Below, in pieces: positions 19,816-31,535 of a DNA stretch of 64,000 nt. Every line of letters begins with the position of its first letter. The stretch's first letter is position 1. Source of the DNA: Oegoconia quadripuncta (Eukaryota; Arthropoda; Insecta; Lepidoptera; Autostichidae); contig OX438744.1 in the NCBI GenBank assembly GCA_949316235.1, positions 40,219,278 to 40,283,277 of the forward strand. Direction: 5' to 3'. Under the pieces are notes generated by a model. The model ran no database searches. It was not told the DNA's origin and saw nothing but the letters and a program-made list of their open reading frames with translations. Position numbers and translations under genes: made by a program.

Positions 19816-20078
19816 AGATGATTTGGTGTAGTGGTTAGCAACTCTGACCACTATACCAAAAGATTGCTGGTTCGAATCCCGCTAGGGGCATATGTTTGTG
19901 TGATGAATACGGACATGTGTACCCGAGTTATGGATGTTTTCATTTATAATAAGTATTTAGTTACAAAAAAAATGTATTTATGTAGTATATAAAACCATCT
20001 GGTATCCACAACACAAGCCTAAAGTTGCTTACTGTGGAACTAGATGGCGCTGTATGTATATGTCCAATAATATAATGA
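19816..20078 (+). mobile_element. S1 SINE, complete
   Basis: 'gatttggtgtagtggttagc' (A box), 'tggttcgaatcccgctaggg' (B box) and 3' end 'ctagatggcgctgtatgtat'. Confidence 0.8.
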
Positions 20079-20079
20079 T

Positions 20080-21429
20080 ATATAGCCATTTGTTCCCTCG
20101 GGGGTTTACCATATTTTTAATTTATAGTTAAGCGGGTTTATTCCGACCAGTGGCAGTCATTGGATAAATTAAAATTTCTTTTTAAATACAAAATACTAGC
20201 CCAGGGAAAATACGGTAAAAAATTAGCTTAGCTAGACATAATTCAGAAACGTCTAATATAATTGCTATCTTATAGAGGTACATTAGAGATGTAATTTTAA
20301 ATAATTAAGCCTAAAAAAAACGAGCGCTTAGTCTAGATTTTTTTAGAAAACCCTACTCTTAATTTGTATCTTAATAACAATTAATACTAACTGATATTTA
20401 ATTAGGTAGACCTTTGTTAAACACAGTTAACTTAATGGTGGAAATAAAACTAAGCATAAGCATGTTATAGGTAGGCATGCATGTGTTTTAGCTGAAAATG
20501 TCGTCGAGCTGCATTGCTTAAGAAATAAAAATGAGAACTAATATTTTGTAAGGATAATTTCCCCAAATGTTTTGAATTTAAAGAAATACCCATCAATTGA
20601 GCATTTTTTTTTTAAAGAAACACATTTATCAACTTTAGCTTATTTAGTTACTTACTTTACTTTTTACTTTACTTACTTAGTACTTGCGTTTCTTATAAAT
20701 GGTTAATTTTTAGCAATTGTTACAACACTTTATTAAAATTTTCAAGAAAATCGCGGTTATTCGTTTTTCCTGAGGTCAAATCGTATTTTCCGTGGGCTAT
20801 GGGCGCCACTGGACACATTAATTATACACTTTTATTGTAGAAAAGGAGAATATAAATACGTCAATAATTAGCACTTAATTAGCAATTAGCACTCATTAGC
20901 AGTGAAAAACAATGACAAACTAACCTCCGCACTAGTAAAAATACTGTATTGCGGGAGGGTAGTATCACCGTCTCTCAAAAATGGCCGACTTGGTATGACG
21001 CGTGGTTCGTTACGTGTACAGTGTATGCAGAAAAATACAATAAAACAATCTTAGTAAAATTTTAAAGGAAAGTACAAGATATTTATCTTAAAACGTAATA
21101 AGCTTAAATCCTGTGAAATAAAATCTTTTTACTATTGACTTTATAAAATTTTAATGTTAACACCCCGTATACCGCTAGTTTCCCTCGCAACGTTGTATGC
21201 AATATAAATAATACAAAATCCAGTTTTGAAGCCAAGTTTATTGTCACCCAGATTTTTATGATTTTACCCAAAAGCAATAAAAGTTCGCCCTTGAAGAGGT
21301 GCCAAATAAATAGTCGCTAATAAATCTGGGACGGAAATGGCAAGCGCATATAAAATAAACGCAGTCATTATGTTATGGTGTCAAACTGACATTGCCAGGT
21401 AATTTAGCAAAATTACCCACCTTTTTTAT
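20080..21429. other. Long stretch without recognised elements
   Basis: AT-rich DNA with no family recognised. It contains a short ATG-starting segment followed by a GT (20984-20996, MADL then gtatga) that could only be a first exon if supported by transcripts. Confidence 0.3.
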
Positions 21430-22003
21430 TTAACGGGTTAACTCTGGACCTCAATCATACATGATGTTAAGTGAAGATGAGGTCGAAGCATTCTTATTTG
21501 GGGGACTGGCTATTTTATGGCTGTTTGGCGGCAGACATAGGCCCGTAACCATTCTCAAGATTGAGAACAGTCTTGTAACTGGTCTCAAGTAAAGGTGTTG
21601 ATTAATAAACCTAACTTGAGACCTGACAAGCACGTGCACATTCAAGCAGTACTCACTTGAGAGGTGCGCGTATTAATAAACGAAACTCAAGACTATCATT
21701 CATTCGCCGCTGAGGCGTATACATTAGAAGTGATCTCAGCTGAGTAAACATCAAGATTGGTTTATAGATTAGCACGGAGCTTGAGATAGCGTCAACTTCT
21801 TAAGACGCATCTCGGGTGATACAGCCTCAAGACTTGTATTGAGATTGGTTTATTAATACAGGCCATAGATAAGATGGTGGTAGCAAGGCGGACATTTAAA
21901 TTGCCGCACCACCAACCAAACCGAGTACCCCGCTGGGGTTGAACCCGTGACCTCCGATACATAAGCCTTATGTTGTTTACATTGAGCCGCAGATGCGGTT
22001 AAA
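21430..22003 (-). mobile_element. S3 SINE split by M2
   Basis: S3 text 'ggacctcaatcatacatgat' to 'ggcggcagacatag' (21540) continues after M2 as 'catagataagatggtggtag' (21864) to 'attgagccgcagatgcggtt'. Confidence 0.8.
21541..21863. mobile_element. M2 MITE with CATAG target duplication
   Basis: 323 bp inside an S3 SINE. It starts GCCCGTAACCATTCTCAAG and ends TTGGTTTATTAATACAGGC. CATAG flanks both sides (21536-21540, 21864-21868). Inside, the motif ATTAATAAACC near CTCAAG or CTTGAG recurs in both orientations. Other copies are at 50699-51241 and 58444-58988. Confidence 0.75.
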
Positions 22004-22277
22004 TTGTCTGTGTACAGTCGTGGAATGAATAGGATCGTCATCTTAAAGTTGAGTTTCGCCTAAAGACAATTTAACATTCAACGCTAACATGACGTTTGTG
22101 CCGCTTTATGAGATATTTATTTATTTACCGCCCTTTCCGAGCTCGTCACCATTTGACATATTTCGTAAATATTGCATGGTATGTGACAATGATAGTAATA
22201 GCATTTCTTTCTTACTACAACCGAATATAGCCGACTTTGACCGATTTGCTGTTACTATAGCAACAGATCTACAGACT

Positions 22278-22800
22278 AGAGAATCTAATGTATGTCAAAA
22301 AATATAGCATCATTTAGGAAGAACAGTGACAAACGTGATGTCAATACAGGAAATAAAGATAAACTTGCAGGTCACATAAGTCGCCTCCGCAAAGTCAGTA
22401 ATTCATTCAAAGGGTTATGTATACGCTTTTTCAATAAGGTTCCTGTTGATATACAAAATCTTCCTTTCAATGAATTTAAAGATACTGTGAAACAGAAACT
22501 TATTAAGAAATCATATTATACAATATCAGACTATTTAGATAATAATCATTCCTGGGCATAATCAGATCGTTCGCTGCCAGGCTATTTCACAATTAATAAT
22601 GAAATATAAAAACCTTTTTGTAATATAAAAACCTTTATGTAAAATTAAAGCTTGTTTTTAAAAGAGCAACCCTTCGAGTTTCTTGTTTGTTCTTCTCAGG
22701 GGAAAATTGCATTTTGTACAAGCAGTAGCTTAAAAAATGTAAAATTGACTATTTTAAGTATACTCTGTGTACCTACAAAATAAAGCATTTTTGACTGGAC
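22278..22800 (+). pseudogene. LINE-A 3' part, open C-terminal frame
   Basis: The frame 22292-22561 is uninterrupted: KDKLAGHISRLRKVSNSF, LCIRFFNKVPVDIQNLPF and YYTISDYLDNNHSWA then stop. This is the best preserved LINE-A C-terminus here. The 3' UTR holds 'aaagagcaacccttcgagtt' and ends in 'tttttgactggacttgac'. It is 5' truncated. Confidence 0.8.
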
Positions 22801-23054
22801 TTGACTAAACACGCTGACTGTTACGAACGGTTATTGGTTGATGCTATAGGTGATTTGAAAATATTAATGGCAATAAACTAATAAAAAGGTTTTACTTCTA
22901 CTATTCATAGTCAAAGAACATTAGTTCGGCTAAATATGAACTCTGCCGTCAAAGAGTTAAGCATAATTATCTACGCAACAGTGTGATGCGTTACTTAGTT
23001 TAGAAAGATGGCATGTGCTTGCTAAGTGTCAAATTAAAGTATTTGAAAACTGAC

Positions 23055-23395
23055 TTTTTTTAATATGAGAGGGCGACAAACGAGCATGCGGGTCATCTGA
23101 TGGGAAGCAATTACCGCCGCCCATGGACACCCGCAACACCAAAGGGGTCACATATGCTTTGCCGGACTTTGAGGAAGGTGTAGGCTCGTTTCTTGAAGGT
23201 TCCAATGTCGTACTCGTTCGGGAATACCGCTGCAGGAAGTCCGTTCCACAGGGTAGTCATACGTGGTAGGAAGTTTCTTGAGAAACGTACAGTGGTAGAC
23301 TTCCACTCATCCAGGTGATGTGGATGGAATTTTAATTTTTGGCGAGAAGTGACTAACCATTTCATACCGCGACTGTACATATGTTCAGAACAAAA
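23055..23395 (-). pseudogene. LINE-C 3' part with RT C-terminus
   Basis: The minus-strand frame contains [35 protein letters not shown] and [12 protein letters not shown] and ends in VAGVHGRR. The pattern LWN-LP-VFP-FK is the usual C-terminus of non-LTR reverse transcriptases. The 3' UTR complement is 'gcatgcgggtcatctgatgg' and a T-run. Other pieces are at 53108-53592, 56565 and 57225. Confidence 0.75.
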
Positions 23396-23559
23396 GTAGG
23401 TCGACAGAACACGCGAAGTATTGGGGACGTATTACTAATTGTAGTAGGTACTTTGCCAAATGATACAGCCATTTTCTTATGAATTCAAGGTGAAGTGATC
23501 TGATAATGTCTTCTTGCGACCTTTGGTGTAATTATTGTGTCGTTCGCCTCTGATGGGAA

Positions 23560-23730
23560 ATGAATGGGTTCATGTTGGCACAATTGATTCCTTCCTTAAA
23601 GGCCGGCAACGCCACTGCGGATCTTCCGTTTCCGTAGATGGTTATGGGCAGCGGTGACACTTACCATCAGGTGCGCCTCTTGCTCGTTTGCTTCCTCTTC
23701 AATAAAAAAAATAAATAAATAAATAAATTG
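23560..23730 (+). mobile_element. LINE 3' tail
   Basis: 'ccttaaaggccggcaacgcc', 'cttaccatcaggtgcgcctc' and 'cttcctcttcaataaaaa' with an AAAT-rich tail: the 3' end of a LINE related to LINE-C. Confidence 0.6.
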
Positions 23731-23795
23731 AAAAGTCATGTCATTCGTATCATGCTGTGTGGTTTTGGCACTCAAATAGAATAGAACCAAACATC

Positions 23796-23950
23796 TTTTT
23801 TTTTATGATTGCCTGGATTCGCGTTTGACTACAATCTCACCTGATGGAAAGTGACGTTGTGGTCGAAGATGTGGCACGCGATCCCAGTAAATGCCTATTC
23901 ATTCTGCTCTTGAAGATCGTAAGAGATAAGCTCACCTTTGTATCTTTGTA
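23796..23950 (-). mobile_element. LINE-E 3' end
   Basis: A T-run, then 'tgattgcctggattcgcgtt' and 'caatctcacctgatggaaag' with 'aatgcctattcattctg'. The same 3' end occurs at 27622-27706 and 54648-54855. Confidence 0.6.
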
Positions 23951-24044
23951 TCTGACAAATGTATTGTTTTGTGTTTATTTGCAATAAAGAATGGATAAAG
24001 GTTGTAGGTAAAAATATAAAATAATAATTAATAATGTTGTAACA

Positions 24045-24205
24045 AAAAACCTTTTTTTTTTAAAAGAGCAACCTCTCGAGTTTCTTGCTTGTTCTTCTCA
24101 TTGGAAAAGTGGCTTTTGAACAAGCAGTAGCTTAAAAATGTAAAATCTGACTATTTTAAGTGTAACCTGTGTACCTACAAAATAAAGCATTTTTTGATTT
24201 TGATT
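24045..24205 (+). mobile_element. LINE-A 3' tail
   Basis: 'aaaagagcaacctctcgagt', 'gaacaagcagtagctta' and 'aataaagcattttttgatt': the last 160 bp of LINE-A only. Confidence 0.75.
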
Positions 24206-24639
24206 TTAGGATTCAGGAAAGACTGACGTAGCTTCCCGTCTACCCGTAGCTATCGTAAATGAATAATGACACACCCATGCTTAAAAGAGCGAGTCACTTG
24301 CAATAATATACATTGGCCTAAAAACCGTACGCGTAAGACAGTTTGACCGATTTCTTAGTACTTAGTGGTAAGTGGTACACGATTTATGCGACTAACTCCG
24401 GCCCGCGGCTCCGCACTCGAAACTATTGTAATGTTTGGAACTCTTCCCATTAACATAAATGTCTGGCTGTAACTTATTGTACGCCTTAGTGTTGAGAATT
24501 ATTATTTTCGTTTTGTACTGTATCGATTTATAGTTACCAAGAAATTAACTGTAAGTTCCTAAATAACTATTTAGGTATTGCAAAACCAAAGAACCCGACG
24601 GCATATTTTGGTTTTTGCGGACGCCATGTTTAATCTTTT

Positions 24640-24850
24640 CCCATAAAATATATCCTATGACACTCCAGATACCAAGACGAATTTGTTGCCTCCCGTCCAG
24701 CTGATTTCTTTAAGAAGGGCATCAATAAACTGCCACTGCGTTGGCAAAGATGGATTGATTACTTCGATTAATACAAATAAAAAATATATGAAAAAAAATC
24801 GTTTAAATTTCTTCATACAAAACGGTAATTTCATAGGTAAAGGACCTAAT
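24640..24850 (+). pseudogene. Mariner transposase C-terminal relic
   Basis: The frame ending at a stop near 24770 reads EFVASRPADFFKKGINKLP then LRWQRWIDYFD. FF-x-x-GI-x-x-LP-x-RWQ is the C-terminal signature of mariner-family (IS630/Tc1 superfamily) transposases. The catalytic D residues lie upstream and are not recognisable. About 20 bp after the stop the DNA becomes 'tcttcatacaaaacgg' and 'tttcataggtaaaggaccta', the M1 MITE end, so this looks like the coding relative of M1. Confidence 0.65.
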
Positions 24851-24853
24851 ATT

Positions 24854-24922
24854 TGGAACACTCAAACACCATTGTTTGGGATATCTCTGACCACCCCTTT
24901 TGGGATAAAGGTCGTTGCGTTA
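24854..24922 (-). repeat. U2 fragment next to mariner end
   Basis: 'ggaacactcaaacaccattg', 'tttgggatatctctgaccac' and 'gggataaaggtcgt' are the 5' part of U2 on the minus strand. It abuts the mariner end. Confidence 0.5.
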
Positions 24923-25002
24923 ATACTATCTAAATAGCTTTGATGGGGATTCTTTTCCAGAATTCACGATTATAAAAAGAAGTGGCCGCCTTTATCAAAA
25001 GG

Positions 25003-25328
25003 TTAAATCAATGTAAACAACATTGGGTTTACGTTTCGGAGGTCGCGGGTTCGATCCCCAGCGGGGTACATGTTTAAGTACTCGGTTTGTTTGGTGGTAG
25101 GGCTTATTAAATGTCCGCCTGGCTAGCTACCACCATCTTATCTAAATCTGCCGCCAAACAGCAATGTTAATAGCATTGTTGTGTGCCGGTTGTCAGGGAT
25201 AACATAGCCAGTCCCCCAAATAAGATGGGATTTCCGGGTCAGTACGCTAACACCTTCGGCCTCATCTTCACTTAACATCAGGTGTGATTGAGGTCAAGTG
25301 CTAACCCGTTGTGGATGAAAAAAAAGTA
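25003..25328 (+). mobile_element. S3 SINE, complete
   Basis: 'tcaatgtaaacaacattggg', B box 'gcgggttcgatccccagcgg', 'aatgtccgcctggctagcta', 'agccagtcccccaaataag' and tail 'caggtgtgattgaggtcaag' with A-run. A good family reference. Confidence 0.85.
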
Positions 25329-25569
25329 ATTTGAAGTTCTCGAAATAACCTCTATTATTATGTCCAATAGTTTTAAATTGATATTCAACCAAATGATATA
25401 ATGTATCTTGCGTTGAAATAAATGCTTACACCATTTTGAATTTGGAAATTCAAAATTGCGTGTCAGAGAGTTTCTTGCGTCGTTTCTTCTCTTATACAAA
25501 CATGGACGCGATTGAACAAGATGGAGCATTGATGACCTGTCGTCCCTTAAGTGGTACTTTGATTGCTTT

Positions 25570-25975
25570 AAAAATCAAGTCAAAAATCAAAAATGTTTTT
25601 ATTTCGTAAGTTATAAGAATAACATTTGAAATCGTCATGACATACAGTTATCGCTCATTCACTAGGCAGTCTCCCCAGAGAAGAACGAGCAGGGAACTCC
25701 AGGGTTGCTCTTTTTAAATAAGTCAATACAAATACAATTTGAGATACCTAATTGTAAAATTTATGATTCGACAAAGAAAATAAGAATAAAATATACTGGA
25801 TAATGGCGAGCGGTTCATGTCCACGCATTCTTATCATCCAGATAGTCAGAAATTTTATAATAGCCTTTTGCACATAGTTTCCGTTTAATGGTTGTTTTAA
25901 ATTTATTTAAAGGCAAATTTTGAATGTCTACCGGAACCTTATTGTAAAAGCGTATACATTGTCCCTTGAAGCACT
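25570..25975 (-). pseudogene. LINE-A-related 3' part
   Basis: The minus strand encodes KGQCIRFYNKVPVDIQNLPL, NKFKTTIKRKLCAKGYYKIS and DYLDDKNAWT then stop. The 3' UTR carries the 'gagcaaccctgg' and 'cgttcttctctgggga' variants and an 'aaataaaaac' tail. A subfamily distinct from the copies at 9713 and 22278. Confidence 0.7.
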
Positions 25976-26221
25976 ACTCCTAGGCTGATGTCGTAGACGA
26001 AGTCCAGGAGTAGACCACAGTATGAAGAAAATGAAGATGAGCCTGCGGAAAACTTGAAATGGTTGTCAGTGACAACTTTTATTTTTAAAGGTATCACGTA
26101 CACAAATAACTTGATGAACTTTACACTGTTTATACGTAAAATATATTTATATTGAATAAAATAGAATAGAAATAATAATAACATTAAAGTCTAATCTTTT
26201 CATTGGTAAATTATAAACCGA

Positions 26222-26425
26222 CTAGCTTTCCTCCCGCGCCTTCGTCCGCGTGGAAGATTTTATCAAAATACAAACAACAAACTTTCATCCCCTATTTTAT
26301 CCCCTTGGGGGTAGAATTTATCAAAATCCTTTCTTAGCGGATGCCTACGTCATAACATCTACCTGCATGCCAAATTTCATCCCGATCCGTCCAGTGGTTT
26401 GGGCTGGGCGTTGATAGATCACTAT
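26222..26425 (-). mobile_element. Helitron-like variant
   Basis: CTAG at 26222-26225 followed by 'cccgcgccttcgtccgcgtg'. Internal 'ccaaatttcatcccgatccg' resembles the family but the middle is a different subfamily. Confidence 0.5.
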
Positions 26426-27511
26426 GTCAGTCACCTTTGAGTTATATATATTTAGATTAAACAAAAGCTACACAGAAAGAGGAGTGAGAGAACAAACAGG
26501 CAGAGTTCAAATTTTCAATTTAAAATATTATGACTTAACAGAAAAAGAAACAAACAAAGAGAATACTGCAAAAAGAGAACCAACGAGTCGCATGGCGTCT
26601 CGTTACATATAAAACCTATTAACTATCAGTCTTCATTCAACTTAGCATCTGTGGTGATATGAACCAACAAATTTTGACAGGCTTTTTGCGGGAACTCGGC
26701 GAGTGAAGTAGCATTTTTCTTTATAATTCTTATAATTTGTGCATTCTGACTTTTGAAGCTTAATAATGGCAGAATATTGTGCAGCAAACGTTAGTGATGG
26801 TGTACAAGTGAACGGAAGTGTAAATTAAAGTGCGTAACGGAGCTTTCGGGTTCCCACAAGAATCTTTTGTAAAGCATTCTGCCACTTTACTGAAGAATGA
26901 CTTGACCGTGACTAGACTAGTATACGACGAATTACTTGTTTTGACTGAAACTGACTTACAAACTGAAGAAATAAGATAAATAACACATGGCTGTTATGGG
27001 CTAGATCCCTTTGCCTTCTCCTAGAGGAGAAAATAAAACTAAAAAAAAAAAAACAAATTTTGACAGAAAAAACTTTAACGCCAAATCGGTCAAAGTATTT
27101 ACTAAAAAAAAAAACCACAGTTCAACTTACCCGCTACTACAAAGTACGTGAGTGCGAGCCAACAGGGTGAGTGGGGGGCGCCCCTCCTCCCCCTGCGTAC
27201 AGCTACACTAGGGCTGTCACGAGTCTACTTTATCTATATCGAGAATATTGGAAATGGTAAGAAAACCGAGTTTATTGTCGCTAGATTTTGTATCCTTATT
27301 TGTGTTGTATACAATAAAGTTCTGAGATTAAAATAGCGGGGTTTAAAGCTATGGCGTTGACATAGAAACATGCATGAGTGTAATAATCTTATCTCCATGG
27401 CAACAGTTTGGCGAGTCGATGGCAAAAACCATCTTGAGGACTAGAATGTGGCCACGCGCACAGCATTGTGTGTGGCATCATCGAGGTCCTGTACCATAGT
27501 CGGGACACCAA
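26426..27511. other. Unassigned stretch
   Basis: No repeat family recognised. A 20-codon frame at 26766 (MAEYCAANVSDGVQVNG) is too short to support a gene. A-runs at 27043 and 27101 may be retroelement tails. Confidence 0.3.
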
Positions 27512-27625
27512 GGCCGTATTAATAAACCAATCTCAATACAAGCCTTGTGCCTGTATCAACAAGAAACAAACAAACAAACACCCAAACTTTCGCATTAATA
27601 ATATTAGTTAGATTTAAAATATTTT
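27512..27625. mobile_element. M2 end and Helitron-like fragment
   Basis: 27512-27548 reads 'ggccgtattaataaaccaat' and 'ctcaatacaag', one M2 terminus. 27565-27622 carries 'cacccaaactttcgcattaa' and 'attagttag' from the Helitron-like 5' end in minus orientation. Confidence 0.55.
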
Positions 27626-27706
27626 TTTTTTTTTTTTTTTTTATGATTGACTGGATTCGCGTTTGACCACAATCTCACCTGATGGAAAGTGACGATGTAG
27701 TCGGAT
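27622..27706 (-). mobile_element. LINE-E 3' end
   Basis: A long T-run followed by 'gattgactggattcgcgttt' and 'ctcacctgatggaaagtgac'. Confidence 0.6.
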
Positions 27707-27819
27707 TTAGTAAATTTAAAAAAAATAGATTTAAATTAAATAAAAAATAATGGAGTCCCCCCATTGGACGGAATAAACCCTCTCAATGTTGTTTTGACGT
27801 GAAATGTTTGAGTGACAAA

Positions 27820-28000
27820 TACTTTATTTTATTTTATTTTATTTTAGTTTATTCGGGAAAACAACAGCATCACATGACATAAATTATGCTTAAGATAATT
27901 ACAAAAATAATAGGCCAAAAAGTTCTCCACAAAATTACAATATTTGGAGAGTTTTGTGAAAAGTCATACTATAACTTAATTATATAAGATCAAAACATAT
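27820..28000 (-). mobile_element. (TTTTA)n LINE tail
   Basis: Five to six TTTTA units, then 'tttattcgggaaaacaacag'. Minus-oriented retroelement 3' end; the 5' limit is unclear. Confidence 0.45.
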
Positions 28001-28227
28001 AAAACATTAGGTATATTGTTTTAAAGTAGTAGCATTTAAAAAATTTACTTATGAACCTACATAAGGTAGGTACATACCTAAATAATTATTATAAGAGCAA
28101 ATAAGAATAGATATCAATAATAACTTATATTAAATGAATTTATAATCATATATAAGATATTTAGATATATATATATTTACCTAATAAAAGTATATTACGA
28201 ACAGTTATTCTGAGTCTTGGATGTATA

Positions 28228-28300
28228 GATAACTCAATCAATCAAATACTCTTTATTGCACAATTAACAGAAACTACACAAAGATAAATATTGTATGCGT
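28228..28300 (-). mobile_element. LINE 3' tail with (AATC)n
   Basis: 'caatcaatcaaatactcttt' and 'attgcacaattaacagaaac' is the complement of a '...gtgcaataaagag' LINE tail ending in simple repeats. Confidence 0.45.
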
Positions 28301-28531
28301 ATCTGTTATCTAGTAATCCACATTTGATTCACACAATTTCAATTTGAAAAAACTGAATGACTTGAACTAAGACTGGATATGAATTCTTGATTCCTACTGT
28401 GCCTATAGTAGAGATAGATAGATAAGCATTTATTTGCATCCATGTACACACACATAGTACTGGGAATTGTATAAGCAACATCCGAATCTAAAAGCCGGTG
28501 TTGTAAATATTGAGTCAGGACGACTACGCTA

Positions 28532-28588
28532 GGATTAATGTATAACATGGTGGATTAATGTATAACATGGTGGATTAATGTATAACAA
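28532..28588 (+). repeat. 20-bp tandem repeat, about 3 units
   Basis: GGATTAATGTATAACATGGT is repeated at 28532, 28552 and (partly) 28572 with no mismatches in the shared part. Confidence 0.8.
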
Positions 28589-28659
28589 TAGCCGTTTTAA
28601 TTACCAAATTTGGCTATGAAATAATGAAATTACAGATTATACTTACATACATAATGTCA

Positions 28660-28795
28660 CGAGCTTTATCCCAAATGGGGTGGTCAGAGATATCCCAAAC
28701 ATTAAAAGTTTAATGCTTGAAATAACATCCATCGGTTCACAATATGAAACACACTGAAATTCACACGTGAGAGGGCCGTGGACAATCGCCGTCAA
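28660..28795 (+). repeat. U2 repeat copy, truncated
   Basis: 'atcccaaatggggtggtcag', 'gatatcccaaacatta' and 'ttcacacgtgaga' match U2; the 3' part is missing. Confidence 0.6.
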
Positions 28796-28820
28796 AACGA
28801 CCGATTGGTGACTATACGTT

Positions 28821-29213
28821 AGTATTGGGTCTTTAGCTATGAAATTGGAGTATTTTTTCTTCGTTAGTCATATGTACCAATTCCAAAAATGGAATATTAT
28901 TTTTTCACATGAAATAATTTTCAATTCTGGGCTAAATCACGTAACAAAAAAAATTTGAACAGAGCTCTTTTCATGTGCTTACCATAATCATTTCTTAGAT
29001 CCGCTGAAACTTTTATAAAGCGGTTACTTTCAAAAATTAACGCTGTCTATACTTAACTTAATGTTATCCGATAATACACACAAAGTTTAGATAAATTTGG
29101 ATTTGCCGTTCCCAAAAAAAAAAAATACAAAAATGTTTGTATGGAGAAAACAGTCTTAATGAAATTCTTCATACAAAACGCCAATTTCATAGGTAAGGAC
29201 CTAATACTATATT
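28821..29213 (-). mobile_element. M1 mariner-type MITE
   Basis: It starts TTGGGTCTTTAGCTATGAAA and ends 'ccaatttcataggtaaggac' then CTAA, flanked by TA. It has an internal deletion near 28880 compared with 52587. CGACCGATTGGTG at 28797 and its complement at 29225-29240 flank it and derive from an S2 head. Confidence 0.8.
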
Positions 29214-30378
29214 AATTATGTGACTACACCAATCGGTCGGATCGATGCCTCCAATGAACACTACGCTAACTCCAAATTCGTAGGTTTACAGGACGAGCAT
29301 TTGAACGAAAAAAGTTGATAAAATATTTATTATTGCAGATATATTTATGCTTTTTTTTGTGTGACTAGCTTATTTACTGTTGCTTCAAGCCCCATTAATA
29401 ATATTTTGTATCTCTTTTTGTTTTTAAAGTTAGCCCTACTTAGCGGATTGTAACAGAAAAAACTCTATATAAAAATTAGGATACACTCCGCTAACTACAG
29501 CCGGCGGAATTTATGAGGGAATATTAGAGAATACAGAACAATAAAATAAATCCTTGTCAAAACAAAAAATACATATTGGTTACGTCGGATATCGAATTTG
29601 TAACTAATTTACAGTATATTAACCATTATTTTCTAATAATAAGACCTATTTTTGACAATTTATAAAAGTTGGCGTTTTGTAGTTGGAATAACAAAAAATC
29701 TTCTGCCGTGTTACAAACCGCTATTTATTATATAGCGTAATGTAACTCAAAATGTGTATAGACTTAGCGTTTTGTTTTAGTAGATTTCAAAGCAAACTTT
29801 AGGATTGCACCCAACTATTTTAGCTTTATTAAAATAACAAGAAAAATAAAAAGTTGTACCTAATAGTTATATTATTGCTAGAAAACATTTTACTTTATGT
29901 TATGTATTTTTTTTTATTTTACGTAGTGCTACTACTAGGTATAAAAATGGGAACAAAGTTTAGATTTAAACAGATATTTATTTATTTTAATTATAAATCT
30001 TTAAAAATGTTTTAATAACACAGTACGTACAAGGGTACCAATAAATTATTCTTATCAAGGGTACCAAAAAACTTCTAGTAAATAAATCTAAACTTCTAAT
30101 AAATCTGTAGTAAATAATGTCTATATATACACACCGGCATATTTAGCGGAACACAAAAAAAAAGTCCATAATATGGTTTTATTTTAAAATCTACTTACTG
30201 TACTTCTTTTGTTATTTAAAGTTTCATTTTGTTTTAATTAAAATGAGATCACATTAAGAACACATTTTGCGAGTAAAGGTTATTTGTGAAAAATGGTACA
30301 TTTTTGAACTTTTTATGTAACCGGGAAAAGTGAAAATTAATATTGAAATAACAATTAATTAAATAAGAAAAATGGTGA

Positions 30379-31176
30379 TTAATATCGCGTATTTCCTCCA
30401 CGTGCTCTTATTAAAGTTTCTACCCGTCTATGCATACTGAGAATGATGTTATCGATGGTCTCCTGGGATAGTCTCCGCCATTCCTCAACTACGGCGATTC
30501 GCAGTTCACCCACGTTGGCAGGAGCTGGAATTCTGGACTTAACTTTTCTTTTTAGCAAGTCCCAAACGTGCTCTATAGGGTTCATATCCGGTGATCTTGC
30601 CGGCCACTCCATAACAGTGATATTCATATCATTAAGATATGCTTGAGTTACCCGAGCGGTATGCGGCCGAGCATTATCCTGCATAAAAACAAAATCGTCA
30701 CCGATATATGGGGCAAACGGTACGACATTTTCATCTAAAACTTCTCTGATATAGCGGTGTACAGACTCCCTATGTCAATCACTACCAAGTCTGTGCGAGC
30801 TCCCAAACAAGTGCCCGCCCAAACCATTATTGATCCACCACCGTATGCAACTGTAGTTTCAAAATTTGTCTGAATGTATCGTTCTCCTTTGCGTCTGTAT
30901 ATTCTTTGCCTACCGTCAATTTGATTTAAGAGAATTCTGCACTCATCACTAAACAATACCTTACTCCATTGGTCCGCGTTCCAAAGTCGATGTTCCTGAG
31001 CAAAAGTTAACCTGTTTCTACGATGATTTACCTCGAGCCTTGGAGCCTTGGCGGGCACAAATGAACCCAAATCAGCTTCTTCGAACCTTCTTCGTACCGT
31101 ACGCTCACTTATGGTCACACCCCGCACTGCTTCTAACTCATGTCGGGCTTGGACGGCCGTCAAACAGGGGTTTTTA
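30379..31176 (-). pseudogene. Tc1 (DD34E) transposase, 5' lost, frameshifted
   Basis: Reading from 31176 leftwards: NPCLTAVQARHELEAVRG and TISERTVRRRFEEADLG (second helix-turn-helix region), then VLFSDECRILL with the first catalytic D. The frame breaks by one base near 30770. It resumes as YIREVLDENVVPFAPYIGDD and MQDNARPHTARV with the second D, then NPIEHVWDLLKRKV with the E. There are 34 residues between D and E, the Tc1 spacing. The N-terminal DNA-binding part is missing because of the inverted duplication, so the protein is inactive. Confidence 0.85.
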
Positions 31177-31481
31177 TGCAGGATAATGCTCGGCCGCATA
31201 CCGCTCGGGTAACTCAAGCGTATCTTAATGATATGAATATCACTGTTATGGAGTGGCCGGCAAGATCACCGGATGTGAACCCTATAGAGCACGTTTGGGA
31301 CTTGCTAAAAAGAAAAGTTAAGTCCAGAATTCCAGCTCCTGCCAACGTGGGTGAACTGCGAATCGCCGTAGTTGAGGAATGGCGGAGACTATCCCAGGAG
31401 ACCATCGATAACATCATTCTCAGTATGCATAGACGGGTAGAAACTTTAATAAGAGCACGTGGAGGAAATACGCGATATTAA
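31173..31481 (+). pseudogene. Inverted second copy of transposase C-terminus
   Basis: From MQDNARPHTARV to RVETLIRARGGNTRY on the plus strand it matches the minus-strand copy at 30379-30684 except one M to V change in SPDVNPIEH. It lacks the first catalytic D and any DNA-binding part. The junction near 31170-31176 lies at 'gtttttatg', shared with the source, which suggests template switching at microhomology. Confidence 0.8.
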
Positions 31482-31535
31482 TCACCATTTTTCTTATTTA
31501 ATTAATTGTTATTTCAATATTAATTTTCACTTTTC

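Noticed and set aside
20984..20996. First exon ATGGCCGACTTG followed by GTATGA
   Set aside because: Only four codons. Start plus donor of this length occurs by chance too often.
26766..26828. 20-codon frame MAEYCAANVSDGVQVNG
   Set aside because: Too short, no splice signal of quality, no repeat or homology support.
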